Shown here in pieces: positions 12,932 through 24,900 of a stretch of 64,000 bases of DNA; the stretch's first letter is position 1, and the number at the start of each line of letters is the position of its first letter. The notes below the pieces were generated by a model. The model saw only the letters and a program-made list of their open reading frames with translations, was not told the origin of the DNA and made no database searches. Position numbers and translations under genes: made by a program. Location: the NCBI GenBank assembly GCA_963965975.1, contig OZ014412.1:14274849-14338848 (forward strand), read 5' to 3'. This DNA is from Xestospongia bergquistia. Taxonomy: Eukaryota > Porifera > Demospongiae > Haplosclerida > Petrosiidae.

Positions 12932-15900
12932 TATCATTTATGACCGGATCTATGTGTGAGTTATGAAAATCGCCATCATTGGAAGATGTCTCTATCATTT
13001 GTTGTAAATAATATTTCTGTCTTTTTACATATATATTTACCTTCATCAAAATATCACTAAAGTCTGATACATCTGATTCGTCGCTAAATACCCTTGCAAT
13101 AACGTCATCAGTGGTAAGAGCCATATCTAAACAATGAACGCTATCGTCGTATGTATTTGCAGCTCTATATATCGACTCTTATTATACGAAAGGAACATGA
13201 TTTTACAAGAAAACAATCGAAGAATAGCTATTCTAAATGTGCTTCAGATCTGTGTAGACAGTTACAAGCAAAAGACAAGACAAAAAAGTAAGCTGGTAAG
13301 TCCGCGACGCATATATGCGTTCTTGGCGCTGTCATTGATTGACGCATAAATGCGTTTTTGGCGTGTAAAGGGTTAAAGGTGAAAGTTAACAAGAAGTTGG
13401 TTCAACAACATCTTCGGGAAGGCTTTTACACTGAAAGACATTAGCAACATACAGACTGGACTGGTAAGTAAAGAGGATGAAAATAATCTAGACGCTCTTG
13501 TTAAGAAGTTAAGAGATATATCAGGTATATTAATATCATTATTCACATGTACATGTATGTGAATTAAATGTTTTTATTTTTGTCAATTGACGTATTCACT
13601 GATGCTAGCAACACTTTTACAGGCTTATTGTTACAATACAGTATTATGAATTCTGTCTTTGATTTGAATCCTGAGGCAATTCTTGTTGATGACACTTATA
13701 AACTGAACAATTTCAGAATGCCTCTGTATTTATTGATGTCCAAAAGTTTGAAAAAGAGGCTGACATAAGGATCTGATAAATCAATTATAGGATTGACAAA
13801 GAAGAGAAAGTGTGAAGCAAATAAACCAGTACCATTCTTGAGAAACACTCCTCAAGAAAGAAAAAGGTGTGTTTATTTATCATTATGCTTTCTTTCACTC
13901 TCTACTCTTTATACAGTGATTCTATCTTGGTTTGTTGATGTTGAAGTAGCTAATAGTGCTATAGCAGATAATAAGATAATAGAAGAGAATGATATTGAAG
14001 TTAGACCAGAAAAGATATCTGTCTCATGTTTGGACGAGAATGTTTGTTTGGAAAGTTGTAGGAAGTATTGTAGTCAGGTCACTTGGTCAGCACTAATGAA
14101 TGTTGTGGGACATCCTTTAGGAATACCCCATTTGGTACTGTTAAAGATGCACTAATCCAATTCATGATGAAAGTCAAGCATCAGTTGTCTGTGATTGCTA
14201 TCTTAATTGGTATCATCTTTCATGCTTGGATATGAAGAACCCACCAAATTTAAGTTATGGTTTTGTAGAAAGCGCTATGATTGATTACTAGACTTGTATA
14301 AACTCAACTCTTAATGATGAGTGTTGTTTTTTATGATAATGATAATATTGAGACTTAAAAAGGAACAAAGTTAAAAATAATTCTTTACTTTCTTTCATGC
14401 TTATTAATAATTATTAATATCATTAACTGCTGGAACAGCGCATGCACAGACAGACTTCCGGATTAATAGCTGTAATTATGCTGCAGGACTAGAGCCACTG
14501 CCTTATATATATTTCACTTAGAAACCTCAAGATTCAGGCGAAAAAGAAAATGGGAGTTTGCTGATGAAACAATTGGAATATTATACTTCAATTTCTTTTT
14601 TCTCAATATCAAATTATTACTTTAGTCCATCAACCACTATGGTATGTTTGTTGTTCTTGAGACCATTTCCATTAACTCTTGAACACACATGCTGTCCTTA
14701 GCAATGAATACAGGTTACTAGTTTTGTAATACTTTTAACTTGTGTAATTATGTGAACATATCATATATGAAAAAGTTACAATTTATTAGTTTGAGTCAAG
14801 CATGACATTTAGGACTTCATTATCAAGTTCATTATCAAGTTACTACAGTCATAATCATAACTGCTCTCTTTCTCTGTTTTAATATCTGAGCAATATTCAA
14901 AAACCTGATCAAAATTACTTGTTGTTTTATAGTAGTAATTATTGAATATTATATTGTTAATTTTATATAACAAATTAACAGCAAAACTTATAAGAACAGG
15001 TAAATAAGAAACATTTTTAATTAGCATTCCACGTGTCCCAAAATTGTGTTATTAATGAAGGTGGGCGTGTCACGAATTTTGCAGGTTTGTCACAGTAAAG
15101 TATCAAAGAAGACCTCAAAAGGTCAAGCCACACATTCTATATTACAAGACTTCCCTCCCTCAGATGAAACTCCACCAGCATCTCCACGGCAACCATACAA
15201 TAATGTGTATGATCTCTTCTCAGTCAGAGGCAAGACCAACCCAATTGCTTTGACAATTCATGTAAACATGGCAGTCCTTCCCATGGAACTAGACACAGGG
15301 GCTTCTCTATCCTTAATTAGTGAAGATACTTATAAATCCATTATACTCTGTTCTAGTTGAGAAGAGCTCTTTATTAAAAAAAAGGTGTTATATGCATGGA
15401 ATGTAAGGTGAGGAATTTCCTTGCCTATTATATACAATTAGCGCTGAAGCACATTTTAATTATATTTATTATTTATTCATGTGAATGTCATACGAACACA
15501 CCATGTTTTCTCTCATGATGCCAGCAGGAAAGAGATTGAGATCACAAACAAAGGAGGTTGTTGTGAATCTCTATGATTATTTTGAGGAACTTGACAGGTG
15601 TAAACGGACTGAAGGATCTCTGAAACAAACCTCTCATGCTACAAAACTTTCACGTACCAGCACGGAAGGAGAAACTTAGTACAGGGAGCTGCCTTTTCAA
15701 CTCCAACAAAGAGGTGCAGCGTCTACAGACGCTTGTTAGTTGATGATTTTGATCATGAAGCCATCAGACGAAAAATATACCACCTCTATTGGGGCAATGA
15801 GCACGTGACACTATCCAAGTTGCTTGTTGTATTGAAAGAGGATAACCTCTTTCGCAGTCAGCGGTCAACCCTCCACATCTTGCTAAGAGGAATGGGTTTC

Positions 15901-18900
15901 AAGTGAGTCACCATAACTTTTCTTATGATGCCCATTAATATTATACTTTATAGACATAAGAGAGTATATGACAGACACCACTACTATGAACAACCACACA
16001 TTATGGAACAGAGGCATGCTTACCTTTGTCGAATGATGACAAATCGCCAAGAGAATAGGCCAGTTGTTTACCTTGATGAAACCTGGGCCAACGCTCATGA
16101 TGGTAAGGATTGTGCTTGGGTGGAGAGGGATGATGTTACTGGTGGAACTCTTGGTGGTATAAAAAGGCCTCCTGGGAAGGATTGCACAGCTTATTATTCT
16201 TGGAGCTGGTGGTGAGATTGGTTGGATTCCCAGTACCACTCTTATATTCAGATCAAAAGAAATACTGTTGATTACCATGATGAGATGACTGCTGATCATT
16301 TTAAGAGTAGTTTGCTACCAAACATTTCCCAAATGGTCCATGTAACAGTCTTATTGTCATGGATAATACTTCATATCATAGTCGTCATAGTGACCCTGTC
16401 CCAGTCAAAAGTTGAACAAAGCAAAAGATGCAAGATTGGGTTCAGGCAAAGGGAGTTGAATTCCTAACAAATGCCTTGAAAGCTGAATTGTATAGCATCA
16501 TGCAAACATTGAAACCTACCCCTCGCTATGTTTTGATGACATTGCTGCCGGTGCAGGTAAGAACTCAGTCAAGATAACCTTTGTATTTATTGATATGTAC
16601 ATCATACAGGGCATGAGGTGGTCCAACTCCCTGTTGCTCACTGCACTCTCAATCCTGTTGATTTGGCATGGACATAGGTTAATGGTCACATCAAGGCCAA
16701 TACTTGTGCATTTAATCTCTGTGAGGTTTAACAGCTGGCATGGGAAGGCTTCAATGTTGTGACACCTGACCATTGGAAGAGCCTCATTCAACATGTTAAG
16801 ATCCACTCTGAAGACCACTATTGGTCTAATGATGGCCTCTATGAAGAGTTAGTTGATTAAATCTCATTTGAAATGGAGGCGAATCGGATGAGTCTGATGA
16901 TTCTGATCAATCTGATAGTTATGATGTCGACTAGTTCTAGGCTTTCTCAGTCTTCCTTCTTTGTCAAAAGTTTTTTTTAAATCCATGGTGGCTTTATAGC
17001 TGCCTCAAATCACAAAGACGATACTTGGTTATTATTTTAATAATAATTATCATAATATTGCATTTGTTCATATAATTGGAATTGTAATTTTGAATTGCCA
17101 TTTGACAGATGGCTGAAATCTCAAGGCGAAAATTGTTTTTTATTAAATCCTCGAAAGAGTGCAATTTGAAGTATGTGAAAGGTATGCCATTGAAAATGTA
17201 TGGGGTTTTCTAGTTAAACTGTTTAGTACTTTCATGTAGTGCCAGAGAGCCAAATTTTACATATAAAATCCGCATTTGCAAGACAAATCAATTGTGCAAA
17301 TCTAGCACGTAAAACGGCAAAGTTATTCACATGGGTGGCTCTTCTCAACTCAGATAGAGTATAGTAGCGTTACTGATAATTTGAAACCTTCTGAAGATCC
17401 ACTCTGAAGACCACTATTGGTCTAATGATGGCCTCTATGAAGAGTTAGTTGATTAAATCTCATTTGAAATGGAGGCGAATCGGATGAGTCTGATGATTCT
17501 GATCAATCTGATAGTTATGATGTCGACTAGTTCTAGGCTTTCTCAGTCTTCCTTCTTTGTCAAAAGTTTTTTTTAAATCCATGGTGGCTTTATAGCTGCC
17601 TCAAATCACAAAGACGATACTTGGTACCTCGAAAGAGTGCAATTTGAAGTATGTGAAAGGTATGCCATTGAAAATGTATGGGGTTTTCTAGTTAAACTGT
17701 TTAGTACTTTCATGTAGTGCCAGAGAGCCAAATTTTACATATAAAATCCGCATTTGCAAGACAAATCAATTGTGCAAATCTAGCACGTAAAACGGCAAAG
17801 TTATTCACATGGGTGGCTCTTCTCAACTCAGATAGAGTATAGTAGCGTTACTGATAATTTGAAACCTTCTGAAGATCCACTCTGAAGACCACTATTGGTC
17901 TAATGATGGCCTCTATGAAGAGTTAAACTGTTTAGTACTTTCATGTAGTGCCAGAGAGCCAAATTTTACATATAAAATCCGCATTTGCAAGACAAATCAA
18001 TTGTGCAAATCTAGCACGTAAAACGGCAAAGTTATTCACATGGGTGGCTCTTCTCAACTCAGATAGAGTATAGTAGCGTTACTGATAATTTGAAACCTTC
18101 AAATGTTTCCTTTCACACCTATACAGGAGAAACATTGGCTGTTTTAGGATACGTAGATGTCCAAGTTGAATATGTGACACAGGCCCTTATCCTTCCATTA
18201 ATTGTTGTGAAAGGGCAAGTTTATTCGGATGGAAACTGGCTTGAGAAAATTAATTGTTTTCCTATTCACACTGTCACTATCTCATCTGCTTTAGATAATT
18301 TATTGCAAACATCAAAGTCTTTTTCTTGATTGGCTAGGAACACTACAAGGGTTTCATGCTTGATTAACTGTAGATCCGACAGCTCAACCTTAATTTTGAA
18401 ACCTTGACCGGTACAATATTTACTCAAGGAGAAAGAGTTAGAACAATTACAAATCTGGGTATTATTACACCAGTATCATTTTCAGATTGGGCTGCTCCAA
18501 TTGTTCCTGTTATGAAAAGTGACACTAACATTTGTATTTGTGGTGACTACAAGGTGACTATTAATCAAGCTTATCAGCCAGACTCTTACCCATTACCTCG
18601 TGTTGGTGAACTTTTTGCAGCTCTGTCAGGTGGAACTATTTTGTCAAAACTCGATCTTAGTCATGCATACCAGCAGATATTACTTGATGATGAATCAAAA
18701 AAAATTTACAAAAATCAACACTCATAAGAGATTGTTTTAGTATCAGAGATTGCATTTTGGCATTTCTACTGCACCGTCATTGCTTCAATGTACAATGGAG
18801 TCTCTCCTACAAGGACTAACAAAAGTATTTTTCATATTCATGATATTTTGGTTGCAGGTGTTGATGAACAGAATTTCAGCATGTGTTGATGAACATAATA

Positions 18901-21900
18901 TAAGGCAAGTTTTAGAACGATTAGACAAAGTGGACAAGCACCTGCTGCAAGCTCCTGTATCAAAACCTCTATACTGGCTTATTCTCTCTGAAATACCTCA
19001 ACACATTTAAAGATATTTGGATGGGATTTTCTAACTACTCACTGTAGATGATTGTGCCAACGCTCCAAATGATTGTTTGTCCATGGTCCGTCAGTCTCAT
19101 ATAAGTTCCACTCTGCTGTATGGAATGTTCCAGCTATCCGTGTGATTATCAAAATACGTAATGAATTCATTGATTCTTGGTAACTCTGGAATATTTGCTT
19201 TTATTCCTTGCCATGTAAGACAAACAAAATGAATGGGAGGAAAGGCAACTGCTGCTGTTCTGCATACAAATGACTTTAGCTGTTCCATATTTATATTTGT
19301 ATTGGATTTGGAGACCAATGTCTTAAATTTCTCTCCTAATTGCCAGGAAGAAATGATAATAGCATTCTTTATATGTAGATATTAGCAAATTCTTTTGTAC
19401 TACTTGTTTGATGGCAACTTCAAAGTAAGCAATCACAGTCTCAGGTTTGAAGTGTAGTTATAAATTTTGAGCTTTTTCTTTAAAATATGGAATAGTCTGT
19501 CGTAAGTAGCACTGGATTTGTTTGGGAAGAAAGCATAAACTAATGGATGTTGCTTACCTTGTTTAAATGTATGTATGGAAAAAATTTGATAAAAGAACTT
19601 TAGTCATGTCTGGAAAGTCCCATCAATGTAGATTGTATTGGCTTCACAAATTATCTTTATGTTAGTGTCTGTTGCAAATGCAACTGTTTTGTCTTCTCCA
19701 GAACCATCTTTATGCTAAAAGAAATGACTCACCAGATGCTGCCATCTTTGAAGAGACCTCTTTCTTATACAGTATTGTTTCTAAACTCATCAAACTATGT
19801 TTTGGTTGGCGCATAATTGATCCAAGAAATGAACAGACCTTATGAAATTTAGGTACATCTTGCAACGAGATTCACTCAACATGTTTTGAATAGTAGTTAT
19901 AATGAAAAATTTAAAAATTCTATTAATTAGATTTACGGTATCCTTAAGAAAACGTACTATATCAAAATTTGAGAAGGTAAACATGGACGAAATTCCATGA
20001 AGCAATAGCAAAGTTAAGTCATTACCAAAGAAACATAAAGAAATCTTCACAGACAAGTTGAGTACAATCACTCAACATGTGACTAAGCTGCACTTGAAAG
20101 AAAATTCCAAACCCAAGTTTGTAGACCTCAGACTCGACCCTTTCTTTTAAAGTGTTAGTGAAGCTGAGATAGATAGATTGCTGTCATCAGACATAAATGA
20201 ACTGTAAGTTATAGATGGATACAGTTGGATGCTAAGATACAAGATTAATACTATTTTTCATTCTACTAAACCACAATATATCCTGGAGTTACAATCCCTT
20301 CTAAGCCTAATCAAATATTTTGGAACATTATCTCTATTTATCCACAATATTACAACCTCTAAATAACCTGTTAAAAAAGTGACATGAAGTGGGTGTGGTC
20401 TACACTATGTGACAAATCTGTAGATCCTTCTAGACAAGGATTAGTGTTATCAAAGGTTTTAACATATTATAATCCAGGATTACCCATTCCAGGAGCGTAT
20501 GAGCGTCGCGAAGCGACGCGAAGGAGCGTCAAACTGCCATTATATTTGTATTCTAACCATTGTCGAAACACAGTCATGGATTATTCCATATAAGGAAAAT
20601 ACACCTAAGTAGCATAAGTACTGTTAAGTACGTGACGGAGCAATGAATATTATTACAACTATCATGGTGAAAAAAACGTTATGTACGTCGAGAAACGTTT
20701 AAAAAAATTAGACTGGTAGGTTATGGAGGCTTTTGTCACTAAAGAGGTGGAAACAGTTGAACAACATATATCTTTATTTACCTGTGTTATTAAAACCTCC
20801 TTTTTGCTATGATGGATAATATTATCTGATATTATAACATTATTAATAGAATGAACATTTACTACTTGTATGGTTTATGTTTCAAATCATGTTTTTATAT
20901 AAAGAGTGGTGCATTTCTATAGTCTCCACTGTGACGCCTCAGCTTGTCATGAACACTCCCTCTAGCTAATACTGCACCTCTGGCAATAGCATAGTTCAGT
21001 GATGATAATTGGTCTGAGGTGGCATGCTTGACCTGGCTAAAAAAAGTCTCAACTGCAATACCACTGAGATGTACTGGATATATTGTGTACCCAGGGTGAG
21101 CAGAAGTGAAATCAGCACATGAGTTCTTAAAGCCATAATACATGAGCCTGAGTAAGTCCCAGGTTTGCCAACAGTAAGCCTGAAATGTCCCATTTGTTCA
21201 GCCATTCTTGGGTCCATTGACTGAGTAAGCCGCTGTTTTCATGTAGCAGGGACTTCCATGTCTTCAGAAAGTCGCTTCTTGACTTCTCTTAAATTTTATC
21301 TATTTAAAGCACACCTAACTAAGAGGTTACAGCCCAGAAGCTATTAGAATGCAAAACACTTTGCAGTTATGTCCATATATGGACATATGTTCTAAGCCTT
21401 GATTCGACAACAGTTGGTTAAGGGAGTTTGACGCTCCTTCTCGTCGCTTTGCGACGCTCATGCGCTCCTGCCCATTCTTCTAACAATAGAAACCTTTTAA
21501 TATGGCATTGCCTGGTGTTGTCACATGTTTGTAAAGATACCAGTGTAAAGCCAATTTATTATACATCTAGAGCCTTAACCAAAGCAGCAAATAATTATTT
21601 TAACAAGAGAAATAGAAGCATTACTCATAGTGTTTGGTATTATGAAATTTCATCAGTATTTAAAATATGTCTACCTTATTAATGTGCACTTAATTATGTA
21701 CTGTATTGAATTTACTAAAACATGTGTATCTAATCAAGTTAGCAATAAGATAGTTATTCAAAAGAATTGGTTATGATGTGTGACTATTGTAAAATTGGAC
21801 CTAAATGGACTGAATATATTATTATTAAGAAAAGTAAATATTTGACATTTCTTGTTATATGTGTGATGGTTAGGTGCAGTAAAAGAGACACATAGATCAG

Positions 21901-24900
21901 TTGTTTGTTACAGAATGAATTAATTCTGATTATGGTCACTTTGTCATACAACATCCTGCAATGTTTGTGATAATTGAGAACCTATCAATTCCACTATAAA
22001 TGATAACTGTTTACCTATGGAATCAATTGATGCTAATCAATGCCTAATGATATCTAAGAGAACTCTAGTGATCATACCTATCCCACAATCAGATTGTAAT
22101 CCTCCTGAATGATTCATAGACAATACATGTACCATAATGTTGTAATGTATTGATTTAAGTGAGGAGGAATATCATATATATGTTGTGTCATTGTGTGTGT
22201 GGTTTTCGTTTGGGCATGATTAACCCTTTATAAACGAAATTAATTATTGTGGGCATGTCATTAATACTTAAAAATTGCCTAAGGATACTTAATAGAAACT
22301 TGTGTCTTTTGTTGTGTTACAGCATGTTTTGTTGTCCTATAAGATCATTTCGGCATTTATAATTGACTAGATACTAAAGAACCATTTCTAGTTGTCAATG
22401 TTCACGAATTGAGGTAAGAATGTTCATTACAATATAGCCTTTATGTTTGTGTGTTATTGCATAACAACTTATGACACTATCTAAGTTAACAAATACTCTC
22501 CTAGAAGTTAAACAATCCTCTATAGGTTGCTAGAATGTACAAAGATGAGAAAAATAACTGTATATTATGGACGTTCATAGAAAAGGAAAGGATTCCTCAA
22601 CTTTAAAAGCAAGCTTTGGTTGAGAGCTAGCAAAAAATGACTATTGCCTGAATATTTTATATAACTATACCTTATAGTTGTTAAATGTAAAATTTGAGTT
22701 AGCTAGCTAAAAGAGATAGCAAACTTTTTGGAGAATGTGAAAGTATGTCTACCATATTAACATGCACTTTATTACATGATGTTCTTTATGTCTATTATAT
22801 ATAAAGGGTTAATAAATAGAGCACCACATGTATTGATAGACTGATTTTGTAACCTTATTTGTTCTATGTGTTAAGTAGAAATCTTTGTGTAATCTATATT
22901 TAGAATGGACAACAGTTATCGCAATTAGAAGTATAACTTTATTCATGTAAAATGTTGACATAATACTATCCAAAACACTGTATGTGTCATTTTGTACATA
23001 CAATGGTTATGTTATTGATTCAAATGGAAATATAAATATTTATTGTAAACATTTGTTAACATCTGTAAAGATGAGATGCTACATCATAATATTGTATCCA
23101 TGACAACATTATATTATATATGTAGCAGAAACAGGATCATGATAATCAGCAATTAAAATTAAATGTAATTAACTAATGTTTTTTTTTACATTTCTACAAA
23201 TATTAATGATAATCGTAATTGTAGAAAGTAGTTGTAATTATAATTGATTACTGTTGACACATCACTAGTATATAGTATAGTAAATATTTGATACTAACCT
23301 CATCAATAGCATTTGTATTAGCTCCTTTGCTAATTAAAAATGTAGCAACTTCAGTCTCTCCAAACCTTGCTGCCGCATGCAAAGGAGTCCACTTGTACTA
23401 AAAGATATAGACAACATTAATAACACATACAAAGTAGTACATAGACTGTACTGGTACATTATGTCACTTTGTTGACTACTACTTTAAATAGTATCACAAT
23501 ATAACTAATTGTTATAACAATGTAGGTGTAGTATTGATATTACTGATAACAAACACTGAACATGGAACATGATCTTTACTAGTTTGATTTTAGTGTTTTG
23601 GTACTAGTTCTAAAACTAAATTTAGTACATGAACTAAATATGACACTTGTCACATTATTTGGTTAAAACGACACATGTTACCCTAAAGAATTTGGAAATA
23701 GCTGTTATGTATATGTGTATACACTGTTGCTAGGTAGACATTTTGTATATGATGTTTATTAAATTTGGTAACCAAGTATTTGTGACAAGATTTGCAAAAA
23801 GGGACCACTTCTGTCACAACATTTGTGACCTAATTTAAGAAAAAAACACTGTTAAAACATAACACAAACAGTTTTACATACATGTAGAATTGTTATGCAT
23901 ATATATATCAAATGTATGTATACAAAACTGAGATGTTTGAAATGTTTTAACAGTTTTTTGTTCACAAATCAGGTACCAAATGTTTTGACAGAAGTGGTCC
24001 CTTTTTGCAAATCAGGTCACATTTGTAGGATTGTTCTTCCTGAATACCAAGTATGATATACATCTGTACAAAATACATGTATATAACCATTTGATTGACA
24101 CTATTTAGAGCAACAAGTGTGATTTTCCAAAGTCAGTCACATTTATTGTGTTATATTGTGTTATGTTTGTGGGATTGATATTGTAATGATATTAAAGTTA
24201 TAAGTATTTTTTTGGGTCTTTGTTACATGTGATCAAGTTCAAACCAAGGTATGATGCATAACAGTACGCCACACTGATTACATATGTATGTTTTCTTTTG
24301 TCCACAGGTTATTGTTTTGCTACAACCAAACAGTCTTGCTGATGTGGTTTGCCATTTCTTTGGTCTTCTACCTTGGAAGGGAAATGTCGATCAATAAGGC
24401 AAATCAGATATTCTATGCTGAGTTGCCTTTGAGAAGCTGACTGTAAATGTTCTCCTCTCTCAACTAACTTTATCACAAGTTCTGCTTTAATACTGAGCTT
24501 TCTGTCAATTTCTAGATTTTCCATGTTAGTCTTGGTGGACTGAACCCCAGATATCATGGGTTGTTTTTTAAGAGATGTTTTATATCAAAAGAGAAATTAT
24601 TTGTACAAAAATTACAACTATTTATACATAAATTTTAGAATTTTAGGAGACCAGGTTCCACAAAATTTACAAATGAACAATATCCACCATTGTTATTACA
24701 TACAGGATGCATATGAAGTTAATAAACAAAAACAGGCTTGTGACAAAGTCTACAACACGTGCAATAGATATACCAATTATTAAAAATTCATTAAGAAGAC
24801 CTGATCATTGCATGTAGTCAAAATCCTATGGTGAGGTGACATCTCAGATATTGCTGTGACAGATAACTACATTATGGTTTTAGTATGTCATACTCTATCT

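Larger units (their letters stand above)
10494..13372 (-). mobile_element. piggyBac element, full length, TTAA-flanked
   Basis: TTAA at 10490-10493 and TTAA at 13373-13376 bracket 2,879 bp. The ends are CCCTTTACGCGC and, reversed, CCCTTTACACGC (11 of 12 matching). Just inside the right end are two self-complementary motifs, AACGCATTTATGCGT and AACGCATATATGCGT. The internal gene runs on the minus strand. The TTAA target and CCC...GGG ends are the hallmark of the piggyBac superfamily. The element interrupts the FAR1/ZSWIM-like gene: its flanks ...KEAEGF and KVNKKLVQQHL belong to one exon. Confidence 0.92.
9784..14500 (+). mobile_element. FAR1/ZSWIM-like Mutator-type element with TIRs, interrupted by piggyBac
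   Basis: The left end CAGTGTCTATAG and right end (reverse) CAGTGGCTCTAG match, and both lead into a further inverted match ending TATTAATCCGG. In between lies an intron-containing, degenerate plus-strand gene. It first gives a FAR1/FLYWCH-like region (KVMIKLSLSDDGQHLVVTD, NENHTHDVSK). After the nested piggyBac it gives DENNLDALVKKLRDISG and then AILVDDTYKLNNFRMPLYLL, the DDE core entry typical of ZSWIM1/ZSWIM3-like, MULE-related proteins. It ends in a PHD-finger-like VCDCYLNWYHLSCLDMKNPP. No target duplication is obvious, and the right flank is another MITE. Frames are broken in several places. Confidence 0.65.

Noticed and set aside
19975..20482. Simple continuation of the gypsy element at 18.4 kb
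   Set aside because: The reverse-transcriptase entry region recurs here after the palm at 18.4-18.9 kb, so the order is wrong for one uninterrupted element.
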